From Meiothermus sp. CFH 77666 (GTDB lineage: Bacteria > Deinococcota > Deinococci > Deinococcales > Thermaceae), in NCBI RefSeq assembly GCF_017497985.1, contig NZ_JAGDFV010000007.1:1-64000 (forward strand): 64,000 nucleotides of DNA. The letters are read 5' to 3'. Shown here in pieces: positions 23,572 through 32,722 of the stretch. Position 1 is the first letter of the stretch; each line of letters opens with the position of its first letter. The notes under the pieces were generated by a model that saw only the letters and a list, made by a program, of their open reading frames with translations, had not been told where the DNA came from and searched no databases. A program made the position numbers and the translations under genes.

Positions 23572-24876
23572 CTACTGCCTCACGCTGGCATTGTAACGGG
23601 CGAGCACCTGGTCGGCCCGCTGCTTAGCCTCGTCCAGGGCTTGCTGGGCCGGTTTGCCCCGCAGGGCTTCCTCGATGGCCGACTGCACGATCTGGCGAAT
23701 CTCGGTGAAGCCCCCCATCAGGCAGCCCGCCGAGGCGGTGTTGACCTTGGAGGTCTCGAGCTGTCGCAGGGCGGTGGTGTAGTTGGGCTGGCGCACATAG
23801 GCCTGGCGTACAGCGGGGAGGTCGGCCACGCCGCGCACCACCGGGAAATAGCCAGTGCCGATAATCCACTTGGCCTGGGTCTCGGGGCGCAGCAGGTAGC
23901 GGATAAACTCCCAGGAAGCCTGGTTTTGTTCGTCGCCAAAACCCCGAATCAGATACACCGCCGCCCCGCCAATGGCGGTGCCGTTACGCTCGTTCAGGTA
24001 GGGGTAGAAGGCGGTGCGCAGTGGGAAGCGGTTGCCCACCTGGCGCAGCACCCCAGTCAGGGAGGCAGTGGAGTAGATGGCAATGGCCGCGTTGCCCTGG
24101 GCAAAGAGGCTCTGGCTATCGGCCCAGTTGCGCCCGGTGTTGGCCGCCACCCCTTCGCGCACCAGCCGCGCCCAGGTGTCCAGGAAGGCCACCGCGGCGG
24201 GGTTGTTGAAGGTAACCTCGGTGGCCCGGGCCTTACGGCCGTTCTCGTTGTTGCAGAAGAACTGGCCGGAGTTGTAGCTGAACTGCTCCATAAACCAGCT
24301 ATCGATGGGAATGGACAGGCCAAAGCGGGTGGTTTTGCCGGAGGCGTCCCGCACGGTTAGCTTGCGGGCAGCCGCCTCGAGGTCCGCCAGGCTCCAGGTG
24401 TTGCGGTAGGGAATGCCGGCCTGCTCCAGGGCCTGGGCATTGAAATAAAGGATGGGGTTGGAGGAGTTGAAGGCCAGGCCGTAGAGCTTACCGTCCACGC
24501 TGTAGTAGTTGCGGGGCTGGGGCACAAACTGCGAGAGGTCGAAGTTGTTGGCCCGGGCCAGGTCTTCTAAGGGCAGCACCGCGCCGGAGTCGGCCATGAA
24601 GCGGGCCCCGATATCGTAGACCTGAATTACATTGGGCCGCCCCTGACCACCGGCCTGCAAGGCCGCCCGCAGCTTGTTGAGGCCGTCGTCGTAGGAGCCC
24701 ACGAACTGGCTGCGCACGGTGATGCGGTTCTGCGAGGCGTTGAAGTCCTTGACCAGGGCCTCGGTAGCCTCGCCCAGCACTCCGCCCATGGAGTGCCAGA
24801 AGTCTATGGTGACCCGTTGCTGAGCCAGGGAAAGGCTTCCCAGGGCCAGCGCCAACAGTGCAAAGGTCCGCTTCAT
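23572..24876 (-). CDS. ABC transporter solute-binding protein, UgpB/sugar type
   Basis: 434 residues with a signal peptide (MKRTFALLALALGSLSLAQ). The mature part starts VTIDFWHSMGGVLGEATEAL, like glycerol-3-phosphate binding protein UgpB and related disaccharide binders of the family 1 extracellular solute-binding group. It would capture substrate outside the inner membrane for the two permeases encoded just upstream. No lipobox Cys follows the signal peptide. The substrate, glycerol-3-phosphate or its diesters versus a sugar, cannot be settled by eye. A glycerol kinase lies far away at 58975. Confidence 0.8.
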   Translation of the reverse strand: MKRTFALLALALGSLSLAQQRVTIDFWHSMGGVLGEATEALVKDFNASQNRITVRSQFVGSYDDGLNKLRAALQAGGQGRPNVIQVYDIGARFMADSGAVLPLEDLARANNFDLSQFVPQPRNYYSVDGKLYGLAFNSSNPILYFNAQALEQAGIPYRNTWSLADLEAAARKLTVRDASGKTTRFGLSIPIDSWFMEQFSYNSGQFFCNNENGRKARATEVTFNNPAAVAFLDTWARLVREGVAANTGRNWADSQSLFAQGNAAIAIYSTASLTGVLRQVGNRFPLRTAFYPYLNERNGTAIGGAAVYLIRGFGDEQNQASWEFIRYLLRPETQAKWIIGTGYFPVVRGVADLPAVRQAYVRQPNYTTALRQLETSKVNTASAGCLMGGFTEIRQIVQSAIEEALRGKPAQQALDEAKQRADQVLARYNASVRQ

Positions 24877-24888
24877 GGTTGTCTCCTC

Positions 24889-25713
24889 TCATCCCTTTAG
24901 CCCACCCAGGGCAATTCCCCGGATAAAGAAGCGCTGGGCGAGCAGAAAGGCAATCAGGGTTGGTAGCAAGACCAGGATGGCCGTCGCCGCGACCACGTTC
25001 CAGCTCGTGACCTCCACGTTTTGCACCTGGGCTACGGCAATCTGGGCAGTCATCATCTCGCTGCGGTTGATGGTCACCAGGGGCCAGAGGTACATGTTCC
25101 AGGCTCCCAGAAAGGTGAGGGCCGAGAGGGCCCCCAGCGCTGGAGCCGAGAGCGGCAGGGCTACATGCCAGAGCATCCGCAGGTGCCCCGCCCCGTCTAT
25201 ACGGGCCGCGTCGAAGAGATCCTGGGGCAGGCTCTTGATGAACTGGCGCAACAGAAAGATGCCCAGCGGCGAGGCAATAAAGGGCACGATGAGGGCGGTG
25301 TAGCTGTTCAGCCAGCCAAGCTGCTGCACCAGCAGGTAGAGCGGTAGAAAGGTCACCTCGCCGGGAATGAGCAGCATGGCCACCACAAAGCCAAACAGGG
25401 CGCCCTGTCCAGCGAAAGGGATACGTGCCAGGGCGTATCCCAGGGTGGCCGAAACAAACAGCACCCCCAGTGTGGTACCCAGCGCCACCACCAGGCTGTT
25501 CAGCAGGTAGCGGGCCAGGGGGTATTTCTGCAGGGCCTCCTGGTAGGGCTCCAGGGTGGGGTGGGTCGGCCAGAACCCAGGGGCAAACAGTTCACCATCG
25601 CTCTTGAAGCTGGCCGCGAACAGGTTCAGCAGGGGCAGAACCAGCAAGAAGGCATACACCCAAAGCCCCAGGTAGAAGAGGGGCCGCGCCAGCCAGCGGG
25701 GCAGGCTACCCAT
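24889..25713 (-). CDS. ABC transporter permease, UgpE/MalG type
   Basis: 274 residues with six membrane segments and the cytoplasmic EAA loop (LFDAARIDGAGHLRMLWHVA) that contacts the ATPase. The start is ATG 25711-25713, overlapping the preceding permease gene by 8 nt, so the two are translationally coupled. The binding-protein gene follows 12 nt downstream. The longer open frame to 25878 runs antiparallel to nothing but is out of keeping with the coupling and the family N-terminus. Confidence 0.85.
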   Translation of the reverse strand: MGSLPRWLARPLFYLGLWVYAFLLVLPLLNLFAASFKSDGELFAPGFWPTHPTLEPYQEALQKYPLARYLLNSLVVALGTTLGVLFVSATLGYALARIPFAGQGALFGFVVAMLLIPGEVTFLPLYLLVQQLGWLNSYTALIVPFIASPLGIFLLRQFIKSLPQDLFDAARIDGAGHLRMLWHVALPLSAPALGALSALTFLGAWNMYLWPLVTINRSEMMTAQIAVAQVQNVEVTSWNVVAATAILVLLPTLIAFLLAQRFFIRGIALGGLKG

Positions 25714-26638
25714 AGTGCACCCTCCTCCCAAAGAAGCGGAACTGCAAGGCCGCCAACAGCAGAAGCACCAGGAAGAGGGCCACTGCCTGGGCCGAGGCGT
25801 AGTAGAAGCGGAAGTTGAAGAAGGCGTCCTGGTAGACCCGGTAGATCCAGACCGTGGTGCTCTCCATGGGCCCTCCACGGGTTAGCAGGTGAATCTGGCC
25901 AAAGGCGGTGAGGCTCGAGAGCAGGATCAGGAGGGCCACCAGAAACAAAGTGGGCGACAACAGAGGCAGGGTGATGCGCCAGAACTGCGTCCAGCTCCCG
26001 GCCCCATCGATGCGGGCGGCCTCGTAGAGCTCCTCGGGAATCTGCTGCAACCCCGCCGTGAGCAGGATGGCCGTAAAGCCCACCCCAGCCCAGGCGGTCA
26101 GGACGGCCAGGGCGGGCAGGGCCAGCTCGGGGCTGGTGAGCCAGGGCTGGCGGGAGAGGCCTGTGGCCTCGAGGGCGCGGTTCAGGGTGCCCCCCACCGG
26201 GTGCAGAAACCAGCCCCAGGCCACCGCCGCCACTGCGGTAGGCACGGCGGTGGTCAGGAAGAAAAGGGTACGGAAAAGCCCCACCCCAGGAAAGGGCCGG
26301 GCCACCATCAGTGCGGCCACCAGGCCCAGCACCAACTGCACCGGCGCCACAATAGCGGCAAAGACGAAGGTGGCCCCCACCGAACGCCAGAAGGCGGGAT
26401 CCTTGAGCATCTCGGCGTAGTTAGCCAGACCCACCCACTCCCGGCTGGTGCCCAGCAGGTTCTCGCGGTGAAACGAAAGCCAGAAGGCATTCAGGGTGGG
26501 CCAGACGATAAAGAGGAGCATCAGAACCACCCCCGGAACCACCAGCAGGGTGGCCTCGAGGCCCTCTCCTGCTTTGAAGCGGGCCTGGGGTTTGGCTGCG
26601 GTCCAGGGGGTTTCTCGTCGCTCTACCGACACGGTCAC
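25706..26638 (-). CDS. ABC transporter permease, UgpA/MalF type
   Basis: 310 residues and six membrane segments, with the EAA loop ELYEAARIDGAGSWTQFWRI. The N-terminal cytoplasmic stretch (about 30 residues) precedes VVPGVVLMLLFIVWPTLNAF, typical of UgpA. It is the first gene of a three-gene unit A-E-B that lacks an ATPase. A shared MsmX/UgpC-type ATPase encoded elsewhere is implied. No consensus promoter stands out upstream. Confidence 0.85.
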   Translation of the reverse strand: MTVSVERRETPWTAAKPQARFKAGEGLEATLLVVPGVVLMLLFIVWPTLNAFWLSFHRENLLGTSREWVGLANYAEMLKDPAFWRSVGATFVFAAIVAPVQLVLGLVAALMVARPFPGVGLFRTLFFLTTAVPTAVAAVAWGWFLHPVGGTLNRALEATGLSRQPWLTSPELALPALAVLTAWAGVGFTAILLTAGLQQIPEELYEAARIDGAGSWTQFWRITLPLLSPTLFLVALLILLSSLTAFGQIHLLTRGGPMESTTVWIYRVYQDAFFNFRFYYASAQAVALFLVLLLLAALQFRFFGRRVHYG

Positions 26639-26943
26639 TCCTCGCCTCGTAGAGCATCTCGTGAGTGTATCAGTGCAGTTTCAGAGCCTGTTTGACCTTT
26701 ACATGACGCATCAACCCGCACCACTATCGCCGGCTCACCGTTCAGTTAACTTCACGGCCAGAACACAGCAACTCCGAAACTCGTCTGAAATATCCCGCAT
26801 CACCTTGCAGACGGTTTGATGGGGGCTTTTTTTACCGAAGGAGCTGTCACGTCCCTATGGCAACCGCCCGTCCAGACAGCCATGATTCTGTCCGGGACAA
26901 AGGACTCCTGCCACCGGATGGCTCTATCTTTGTGAAAAGCGCT
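26639..26943. other. Intergenic region with an unexplained plus-strand terminator
   Basis: 305 nt between two minus-strand genes. CCCGCATCA (26794-26802) and TGATGGGGG (26817-26825) can pair in 8 of 9 positions and are followed by C and seven T residues (26827-26833), a terminator on the plus strand with no plus-strand gene before it. A small RNA is possible. Nothing else was recognised. Confidence 0.45.
26794..26833 (+). terminator. Terminator-like hairpin with T7 tail
   Basis: A 9-bp stem with one mismatch, a 14-nt loop and a T7 tail. It points rightward, opposite to the flanking genes. Confidence 0.45.
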
Positions 26944-29661
26944 CTACAACCCCGGCAAAACCAGGTTCAGGTAAAACCTGGGCCCCGGCTCGCCAATCCC
27001 CTGGGCACCCCCCAGCGCCACGCTCGAGCCCGGCGCCAGGTAAAACAGGGTCAGGCCCAGGCGCAGCTCCGCGCCCACCGCAAAACGCACCTGCTCCAGG
27101 TCCAGGGGCGAACCGGCCACCCCCGCATCCACAAAGACCGAGAGGCTCAGGTCGTCAAAGAACACCGGCCAGTTGCCCAGCCCCCGCTCAATGCTCCAGG
27201 GCGGCAGGCGGTACTCCAGCGACCCCACCAACGCCTGCGACCCGCGCAGTTGACCCGGCCCGTAGCCCCGCACCGCCAGCACCGGCGCACTGCCCATCAC
27301 CAGCGGCACGGAGCCCAGATCGAAGGCATCGAAGACCAGGGGCGAGGTGGTAAAACCACCCCCTACCCGCAGGCCGATCAGGTGCGTGGCTTCCAGCGGC
27401 AGGCGGAACTGAAACCCCAAAGCCCCCCGCACGCTGTAGCGCCAGTCCGGGCTGCCCTCGCGCACAAAGGCCGTCCCGACCGCACTCAGGCTGCTGCGCG
27501 AACGAAAGAGGTCGCTCGAGGAACTCCCCACCGCACCGAGGCGCACCGAAAAAGCGTGCGTCACGGTGTTCTGGTTGGGGTCGAGGGCGGGCTCGAGGAC
27601 ATCCCTTCGCACGTACTGCAACCCCAAACTGCCCTGCGGCAACCAGAACGAAGCGCCAATCCCCTGGGCATTATCGCTACCCGAGCCCGCCGCTTGCAGG
27701 GTGATGGGAAAACCCAGGCCCGCAAACTGGTAGGCCATGTTGTAAAAAATCCCCCGAAAGTTGCTGTCAAACCCGGCCCCCACCGAGTACGCATGGATGC
27801 CCACCGGGTCGGAAGCCCCAAAGGAAACCCCCAGAAAAGCGTTCAGCCCAAAGCCATCCACCCCCACCCCGGCCAGGGGCAGCCAGTACAAAGGGCGCAG
27901 GTAGCGCCAGGGGTCGTACCCCTGGCCTTTAGCTGGCTCGGCAGGCTCGAAGGGGGGCAGGGGCTCCCGTTGCAGTTCCACCCGTTTCCAGGTGCCGGGG
28001 TTGTAGGGGGTCTGGTAGAGGTTGTAGCCCGTTTCGTCGTAGCCGGTAAAGATAATCTGCTGCTTGCTGTGCGAAAGGGTAGGCTGGTAGGCCCCGGTGA
28101 GCAGGTTGGTCACCTGAAAAACCGCGCCGTCCGCCAGGCGGTAAGCATACAGGTTGTAGACCCGGTTGACATCGCTGCTGTAAATCAGGTACTGGCCATC
28201 GGGGCTGAAGACCGGGTCGCTATCCACGTTTTTGTCCTGGGTCAGGGCCGTGAGGGCCCCGGTTTGCAGCACGTAGCGGTACAGATCCTGAAAGCCCCCA
28301 CGCCGCAGAAGCGACAGGACGAGCGACTCCCCATCGGGAGCCACCGCAAAGGAGTGAATCACCCCGTCCTGGAAGGGAAAGCTGCGCAGCGGCTGGGTGC
28401 GCCCCAACTCGATAAAATAACGGGCCAGCTCGGTGGAGCCGTCCAAGGTGTTCTTGGCCATAAAGATGCTCTTGCCATCGGGGGCATAGCGGGCGTAGTA
28501 GACCCGCTCCCCATTGGTGAGCCGCTTCACCCGGTCTTCCAGGCGGTCGTACTGGTAGAGGTCGCTGCCCACAAAGTAGGGGCTGGTGGTGCTGCTGGCC
28601 GTAAATAGCAAGTAGCGCCCATCCGGCGACCACTGCGGGTGCTGGGCCGGGCCGCTCAGCAGCTCGCGCTCGCGTTCGTTCACAATCAGGCGCAGTCCAC
28701 TCCGCAGGGGCGAGGCGTGCGCATACACAATTCCATTGGCCGAATCGGTAGCGCCCTCGCTAAAAAACCCCAGGCTGCTGAGCTTTTGCACCGGGGTCAG
28801 GCCCTGGGCCCGGATGCGGGCGATTTCGTCCTGAAACTGGCCAGGCAGCCAGCGTACAAAGTCGGCGTAAATCTGGTCGAGCGAGACCCCAAAGGCTTTC
28901 AGGAAGGGTTCGTTGAAGTCCTTGAAAGCCAGCATCCCGGCGTTGGCCTCGGTAAAGCGCTTGTAAGCCTCCTCGCCAAAGCGTACCTCCAGGTACTGCA
29001 CCAGCCAGGCGCTGTAGTTGTAGGCTAGAAAGCCCAGATAGGGCCAGGTGGACTTGCTGTAGGCCTGGCGAATCTCGTCCAGGGTGGGAAACCGGCCTGA
29101 AAGCACCATCTGGCGCAGGGCCATGCGGGTGGTGGCATCGTTCAGGCGCGACTCGCCCAGCTTTTTATACTTGAAGTAAAGCACCGTACCTTCCACAAAG
29201 GGAAAAGGCTTCACCGCGTTTTGTGAAGGCAGTTGCCCAAAGATGCGGGTGCGATCCTTCAGGGGGCCCCGCACCTGCGAGAGGTCGAACATGTGCACAA
29301 TCTCGTGGAAGATGACCGTCTCCCACCAGGAAGAAAGCCGGGGATTGAAAAAATCCGAACTGCGGAACTGCCCGGTAAAAATGCCCACCACATTGTTCGC
29401 GGGATTGGCAAAACCGTTGAGGGTGTCGCCCACATCCGAGAGCACAATGCTAATCCGCCCCGGCGGCGCCTCGAAATCGGAGATGAGCAGCCGGTAGGCA
29501 TTTTCGGCATGGATGGCGGCCTCGCTGGCCACGCGCTCGAGGCCCGCGTGGTAGTGAATGTCAAAATGCTCGGTACGCAGGGTAAACCACTGCCGGGTAG
29601 GGTCGAACTGGGCCAGCGCCCCCGCGCAAACCAGCAAAATAACCGCCAAGAAACGCCCCAT
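26944..29661 (-). CDS. HExxH-domain / TolB-like propeller / outer-membrane beta-barrel fusion
   Basis: 905 residues with a signal peptide (MGRFLAVILLVCAGALAQ). About 20-290 resembles a gluzincin-like peptidase: HEIVH at 119-123 and a downstream FPFVEGTVLYF giving a possible third ligand Glu near 157. About 300-580 has PD40/WD40-like blades (PQWSPDGRYLLFTAS, YARYAPDGKSIFMA, DPVFSPDGQYLIYSS). About 600-905 is beta-strand-rich, ends VLPGL, and resembles BamA/Omp85 or other outer-membrane barrels (SLGLQYVRRD, GYGPGQLRGSQALVGSLEYR). It is probably exported to the outer membrane with the peptidase-like and propeller parts in the periplasm or outside. ATG 29661 is preferred because a TATACT box ends 7 nt upstream. 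Substrate and activity are unknown. Confidence 0.72.
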   Translation of the reverse strand: MGRFLAVILLVCAGALAQFDPTRQWFTLRTEHFDIHYHAGLERVASEAAIHAENAYRLLISDFEAPPGRISIVLSDVGDTLNGFANPANNVVGIFTGQFRSSDFFNPRLSSWWETVIFHEIVHMFDLSQVRGPLKDRTRIFGQLPSQNAVKPFPFVEGTVLYFKYKKLGESRLNDATTRMALRQMVLSGRFPTLDEIRQAYSKSTWPYLGFLAYNYSAWLVQYLEVRFGEEAYKRFTEANAGMLAFKDFNEPFLKAFGVSLDQIYADFVRWLPGQFQDEIARIRAQGLTPVQKLSSLGFFSEGATDSANGIVYAHASPLRSGLRLIVNERERELLSGPAQHPQWSPDGRYLLFTASSTTSPYFVGSDLYQYDRLEDRVKRLTNGERVYYARYAPDGKSIFMAKNTLDGSTELARYFIELGRTQPLRSFPFQDGVIHSFAVAPDGESLVLSLLRRGGFQDLYRYVLQTGALTALTQDKNVDSDPVFSPDGQYLIYSSDVNRVYNLYAYRLADGAVFQVTNLLTGAYQPTLSHSKQQIIFTGYDETGYNLYQTPYNPGTWKRVELQREPLPPFEPAEPAKGQGYDPWRYLRPLYWLPLAGVGVDGFGLNAFLGVSFGASDPVGIHAYSVGAGFDSNFRGIFYNMAYQFAGLGFPITLQAAGSGSDNAQGIGASFWLPQGSLGLQYVRRDVLEPALDPNQNTVTHAFSVRLGAVGSSSSDLFRSRSSLSAVGTAFVREGSPDWRYSVRGALGFQFRLPLEATHLIGLRVGGGFTTSPLVFDAFDLGSVPLVMGSAPVLAVRGYGPGQLRGSQALVGSLEYRLPPWSIERGLGNWPVFFDDLSLSVFVDAGVAGSPLDLEQVRFAVGAELRLGLTLFYLAPGSSVALGGAQGIGEPGPRFYLNLVLPGL

Positions 29662-29726
29662 TGGGCTCAGTATAGGCAACACAGATGAAAGGCAATGTAG
29701 CGCATCGTTGTACAGACGCCCAGGGC

Positions 29727-29761
29727 CTGTCGCAGGTCTCAGGTCGCGCGTCGCAGGTCAA
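29727..29761. repeat. Heptamer repeat tract, class A (5 units)
   Basis: CTGTCGC, AGGTCTC, AGGTCGC, GCGTCGC, AGGTCAA in continuous 7-bp register, in the 231-nt gap between the barrel-fusion gene and htrA. Confidence 0.75.
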
Positions 29762-29892
29762 AAGCGAGTTGTAACCACAGTACATCATTCACAGTACGAA
29801 AACCCTCCCGGAGTGGGAGAGTCTACTATAGCGCCTGGCTGCCTGGATCAAATCCACAAGGCCCTTAGGCAGTCAATGTGCCACGTCCACCC

Positions 29893-31134
29893 TTAACGAA
29901 TCACCTGCGGTACCACCCGCACATCGCGGGTCTGGCCATCCCGCCAGACCTTCAGGTTCACGGCTTCGCCTGGCTTTTTGGAGAGCAGCACGGCCCGCAG
30001 GTCGTTGATGTTGTTGATGGGGTTGCCGTCGGCCTCGAGCAGAATATCGCCGTTGACCCCCAGCTCAATCACCTGCCCCGTGCGAAGTTGAAGCTGCACG
30101 GTACGGGTCGCAGGCCGTAACCCTGCCCGCTCAGCAGGGCCGCCCCGCTCCACCTGCTGAATCATCAGGCCCGTCTCGGGCAGGCGGTTCTGGCGGCGAA
30201 TGTTCTCGGGATACTCGCCCATCGAGAGCGCTGAGAGGGTTACCCCCAGCCTGGGACGTGAACGCAGGATTTCCTCGGCGGTGATGTCCTTACCGGCCTT
30301 GAGGTCGGCCAGGTACTGCTTGGCCAGGTTGATGGGAATGGCAAAGCCGATGCCCGCCGACTGGGCGCTGCCAAAGGCGCCGGTGGTGCTGTAGATGAAG
30401 GTGTTGATGCCGATTACCTCGCCCCGTGAGTTGAGCAGCGGCCCCCCGGAGTTGCCGGGATTGATAGCGGCATCGGTCTGGATCACGGTGGGCACAAAAG
30501 CCCCCTTACCGCCCCCACTGCCGTCGTTGGGGTTGCGCCGAATGGCCGAGACAATGCCTTCAGTGACGGTAAACTCCAGCCCAAAGGGGTTGCCCATGGC
30601 AATAGCCTTCTGCCCTACCCGCACCTGGTCGGAGTCGGCCAGGCGCATGGGCTTGAGCTTCTCACGCGGGGCCTGTACCCGAATCAGGGCCAGGTCTAAG
30701 GGCTCGGCCCGGCCAATCACCCGGGCGGGGTAGCTTTTGGGATCGTTGTGGAAGCGCACCGTGATCTGGTCGGCCCCCTCGATCACGTGGTAGTTGGTCA
30801 GAATCAGGCCGTCCTGGTCAATGACAAAGCCCGAGCCGGAGCCTTCCTGTGGCTGGGGCTGCAAAAAGGGCGAGAAAAAGCCAAAGTCGCGGCCTGCCTG
30901 CGGCGCACTCCGCACCGCCACGAACACCACGCCGTCCCCGCTACGCTGCACCACATCCACGGTATTGCGTTCGTTCTCGAGCAAAGCCCGGTTCTGGTCA
31001 AACGACTGCGCCTGAACCTGCGGTTCGGCGGGGGCCGGAAGCGGGCTCTGGCTCTTGCTCAGATTGAACCAGGCCACCCCACCCCCCACCATCAGCAGCA
31101 GTCCCAGGGCAATCGAAGCGTTTCTCATAGACAT
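29893..31134 (-). CDS. HtrA/DegP-family serine protease with PDZ domain
   Basis: 413 residues. An N-terminal membrane anchor or uncleaved signal (about 8-25) is followed by a trypsin-like domain with the full triad: His in ILTNYHVIEGA, Asp in EPLDLALIRV, Ser in INPGNSGGPLLNSRG. One PDZ domain lies at about 300-410 (GLMIQQVERGGPAERAGLR). It degrades or refolds damaged envelope proteins outside the inner membrane. GGGGAGGAGG lies 8 nt before the ATG, and a TACACT box just upstream suggests its own promoter, although purU lies 58 nt upstream on the same strand. Confidence 0.92.
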   Translation of the reverse strand: MSMRNASIALGLLLMVGGGVAWFNLSKSQSPLPAPAEPQVQAQSFDQNRALLENERNTVDVVQRSGDGVVFVAVRSAPQAGRDFGFFSPFLQPQPQEGSGSGFVIDQDGLILTNYHVIEGADQITVRFHNDPKSYPARVIGRAEPLDLALIRVQAPREKLKPMRLADSDQVRVGQKAIAMGNPFGLEFTVTEGIVSAIRRNPNDGSGGGKGAFVPTVIQTDAAINPGNSGGPLLNSRGEVIGINTFIYSTTGAFGSAQSAGIGFAIPINLAKQYLADLKAGKDITAEEILRSRPRLGVTLSALSMGEYPENIRRQNRLPETGLMIQQVERGGPAERAGLRPATRTVQLQLRTGQVIELGVNGDILLEADGNPINNINDLRAVLLSKKPGEAVNLKVWRDGQTRDVRVVPQVIR

Positions 31135-31192
31135 CTCAAAAACCTCCTCCCCTTAGTGTAGCCAAGCACGGTGAAGACGGTGTGAAGTGCAA

Positions 31193-32053
31193 TTATGAAA
31201 ACACCACCGTTTTGTTGCCGTACACGATGATGCGGTCTTCCAGATGCCACTGCACCGCCCGGGCCAGCACGTTGCGCTCCAAATCCCGCCCCAGCCGCAC
31301 CAGCTCGGCTACATCGTGCCGGTGCGAGACCCGGGCCACATCCTGCTCGATGATGGGCCCCTGGTCGAGTTCCTCGGTCACGTAGTGGGCCGTCGCGCCG
31401 ATAATCTTCACACCGCGCATATAGGCCTGTTTGTAGGGGTTGGCCCCCACAAAAGCGGGCAAAAACGAGTGGTGGATGTTGATGATTTTGTTGGGGTAGT
31501 GGGCCACAAATCCGGCTGTCAGAATCTGCATGTAGCGGGCCAGCACCACCAGATCGGCGCCCTGGAGCAGCTCTAACATCTGCGCCTCGGCTTCCTCTTT
31601 GCGATCTTTCGCCACCGGCACATAGTGGTAGGGGATGCCAAAGCGCTCGACCTCCGGGCGCAGGTCGTCGTGGTTGGAAATTACCTGGGTAAGCTGGCAG
31701 GGCAGCTCCTGGTTGCTGTGCCGCCAGAGGAGTTCGCGCAGGGCATGGTCGTACCTGGAAACCAGAATAGCCACCTTTTTGAGGTCGGCGGCGTAGGCGA
31801 TGCGCCAGTCCATCTCGAAACGGGCCGCTACCCGCTCGGCAAAGGCTTTTTCCAGGATTTCCCTCGAGACATCCAGGTGGGGGGTCTGAAACTCGAGCCG
31901 CATGAAAAATAGCCCTCCCTCGGGGTCGGTGGAGTGCTGGTCGAGGGCGGTGATGTTGGCCCCGTGGTTGTAGAGGAAGGTGGAGACCGCCGCCACAATA
32001 CCGGGCCGGTCGGGGCAGGTAATCAGGAGCCTTGCAGTGGTGTCGGTCTGCAT
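31193..32053 (-). CDS. purU: Formyltetrahydrofolate deformylase
   Basis: 286 residues. An N-terminal ACT regulatory domain (about 6-85; [20 protein letters not shown]) precedes a formyltransferase-fold catalytic domain with the active-site Asn-His region [11 protein letters not shown] and Asp in [14 protein letters not shown]. It hydrolyses 10-formyl-THF to formate and THF, balancing one-carbon units and feeding formate to PurT-type purine synthesis. Length and domain order are standard. The region before the start is a class B heptamer tract. Confidence 0.93.
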   Translation of the reverse strand: MQTDTTARLLITCPDRPGIVAAVSTFLYNHGANITALDQHSTDPEGGLFFMRLEFQTPHLDVSREILEKAFAERVAARFEMDWRIAYAADLKKVAILVSRYDHALRELLWRHSNQELPCQLTQVISNHDDLRPEVERFGIPYHYVPVAKDRKEEAEAQMLELLQGADLVVLARYMQILTAGFVAHYPNKIINIHHSFLPAFVGANPYKQAYMRGVKIIGATAHYVTEELDQGPIIEQDVARVSHRHDVAELVRLGRDLERNVLARAVQWHLEDRIIVYGNKTVVFS

Positions 32054-32056
32054 ACC

Positions 32057-32091
32057 GGCATCAGGCTAAAGGCTGGGGGCCCAAAGCTCAA
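32057..32091. repeat. Heptamer repeat tract, class B (5 units)
   Basis: GGCATCA, GGCTAAA, GGCTGGG, GGCCCAA, AGCTCAA in register, between purU and the toxin-antitoxin pair. Confidence 0.7.
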
Positions 32092-32136
32092 GGGAAGGGT
32101 TTACTCGAGCCGGCATGCAAAGGGTTCCTTGGGTGG

Positions 32137-32142
32137 TATAGT
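32137..32142 (+). promoter_or_regulatory. -10 box of a leaderless transcript (antitoxin gene)
   Basis: TATAGT ends 6 nt before the antitoxin ATG (32149). This places the transcription start at or next to the start codon, and no Shine-Dalgarno sequence exists. Confidence 0.6.
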
Positions 32143-32148
32143 AATAGT

Positions 32149-32370
32149 ATGAAAATCAAGACATCTATCACACTTTCAGAAGAGGTGCTCAGCGCCATAG
32201 ACCGGTTGCATCCGAACCGCTCGGAGTTCATCGAAAGGTTGGTGCGACGCGAGTTAGCTGAACGGCGCAGGCGTGAACGTGAGGCCCGCGATGCCATGCT
32301 GTACACCAAGCACAATCAGGAACTGAACCAGCAAGCCCTCGAGTCGCTCGAGGATCAGGCGGAGCCATGA
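32149..32370 (+). CDS. Ribbon-helix-helix (CopG-like) antitoxin
   Basis: A 73-residue protein: [20 protein letters not shown] is the RHH beta-strand and first helix, followed by [14 protein letters not shown] and a charged tail ([14 protein letters not shown]) suited to bind a toxin. It overlaps the next gene by ATGA, the usual arrangement for an antitoxin-toxin pair. It would neutralise the MazF-like protein and repress the shared promoter. Confidence 0.8.
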   Translation: MKIKTSITLSEEVLSAIDRLHPNRSEFIERLVRRELAERRRREREARDAMLYTKHNQELNQQALESLEDQAEP

Positions 32371-32711
32371 AGCGGGGGGAGTTATACCGGGCCCAGAACA
32401 AACACACCGACGACCCCAAGCGCCGCCGGGTCTATGTGGTCGTGAGCCGCCAGTTTCTGATAGACAGCCCCCATTCCACCGTGGTCTGTGCGCCCGTTTT
32501 CTCCAGCTACCACGGCATCAGTACCCAGGTTCCGGTGGGCCTCGAGGAGGGTCTCAAGCACCCAAGTAGCATTCACTGCGACGATCTAATCCGCATCGAA
32601 AAAAGCCGTCTGACCCAGTATGTGGGTAGATTATCGGCCCAAAAGATGGCGGAACTCGACCGTGCGCTCGCCATAGCGCTCGATCTGCCTGAGCCGGAAG
32701 GGCTTGTCTGA
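32367..32711 (+). CDS. MazF/PemK-like toxin endoribonuclease
   Basis: 114 residues with a PemK/MazF fold: [20 protein letters not shown] at the start, [11 protein letters not shown], then [20 protein letters not shown] and a conserved [15 protein letters not shown] region near the C-terminus. MazF toxins cleave mRNA at short motifs. The Arg and Thr/Ser positions used in catalysis are plausible here ([10 protein letters not shown]). It is translationally coupled to the RHH antitoxin. It sits between purU and typA and is probably an intact chromosomal module. Confidence 0.82.
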   Translation: MKRGELYRAQNKHTDDPKRRRVYVVVSRQFLIDSPHSTVVCAPVFSSYHGISTQVPVGLEEGLKHPSSIHCDDLIRIEKSRLTQYVGRLSAQKMAELDRALAIALDLPEPEGLV

Positions 32712-32722
32712 ACCTTGAACGG

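Noticed and set aside
29811-29825. CTCCC-GGAGT-GGGAG hairpin as a terminator
   Set aside because: The stem is only 5 bp and no T-run follows on either strand.
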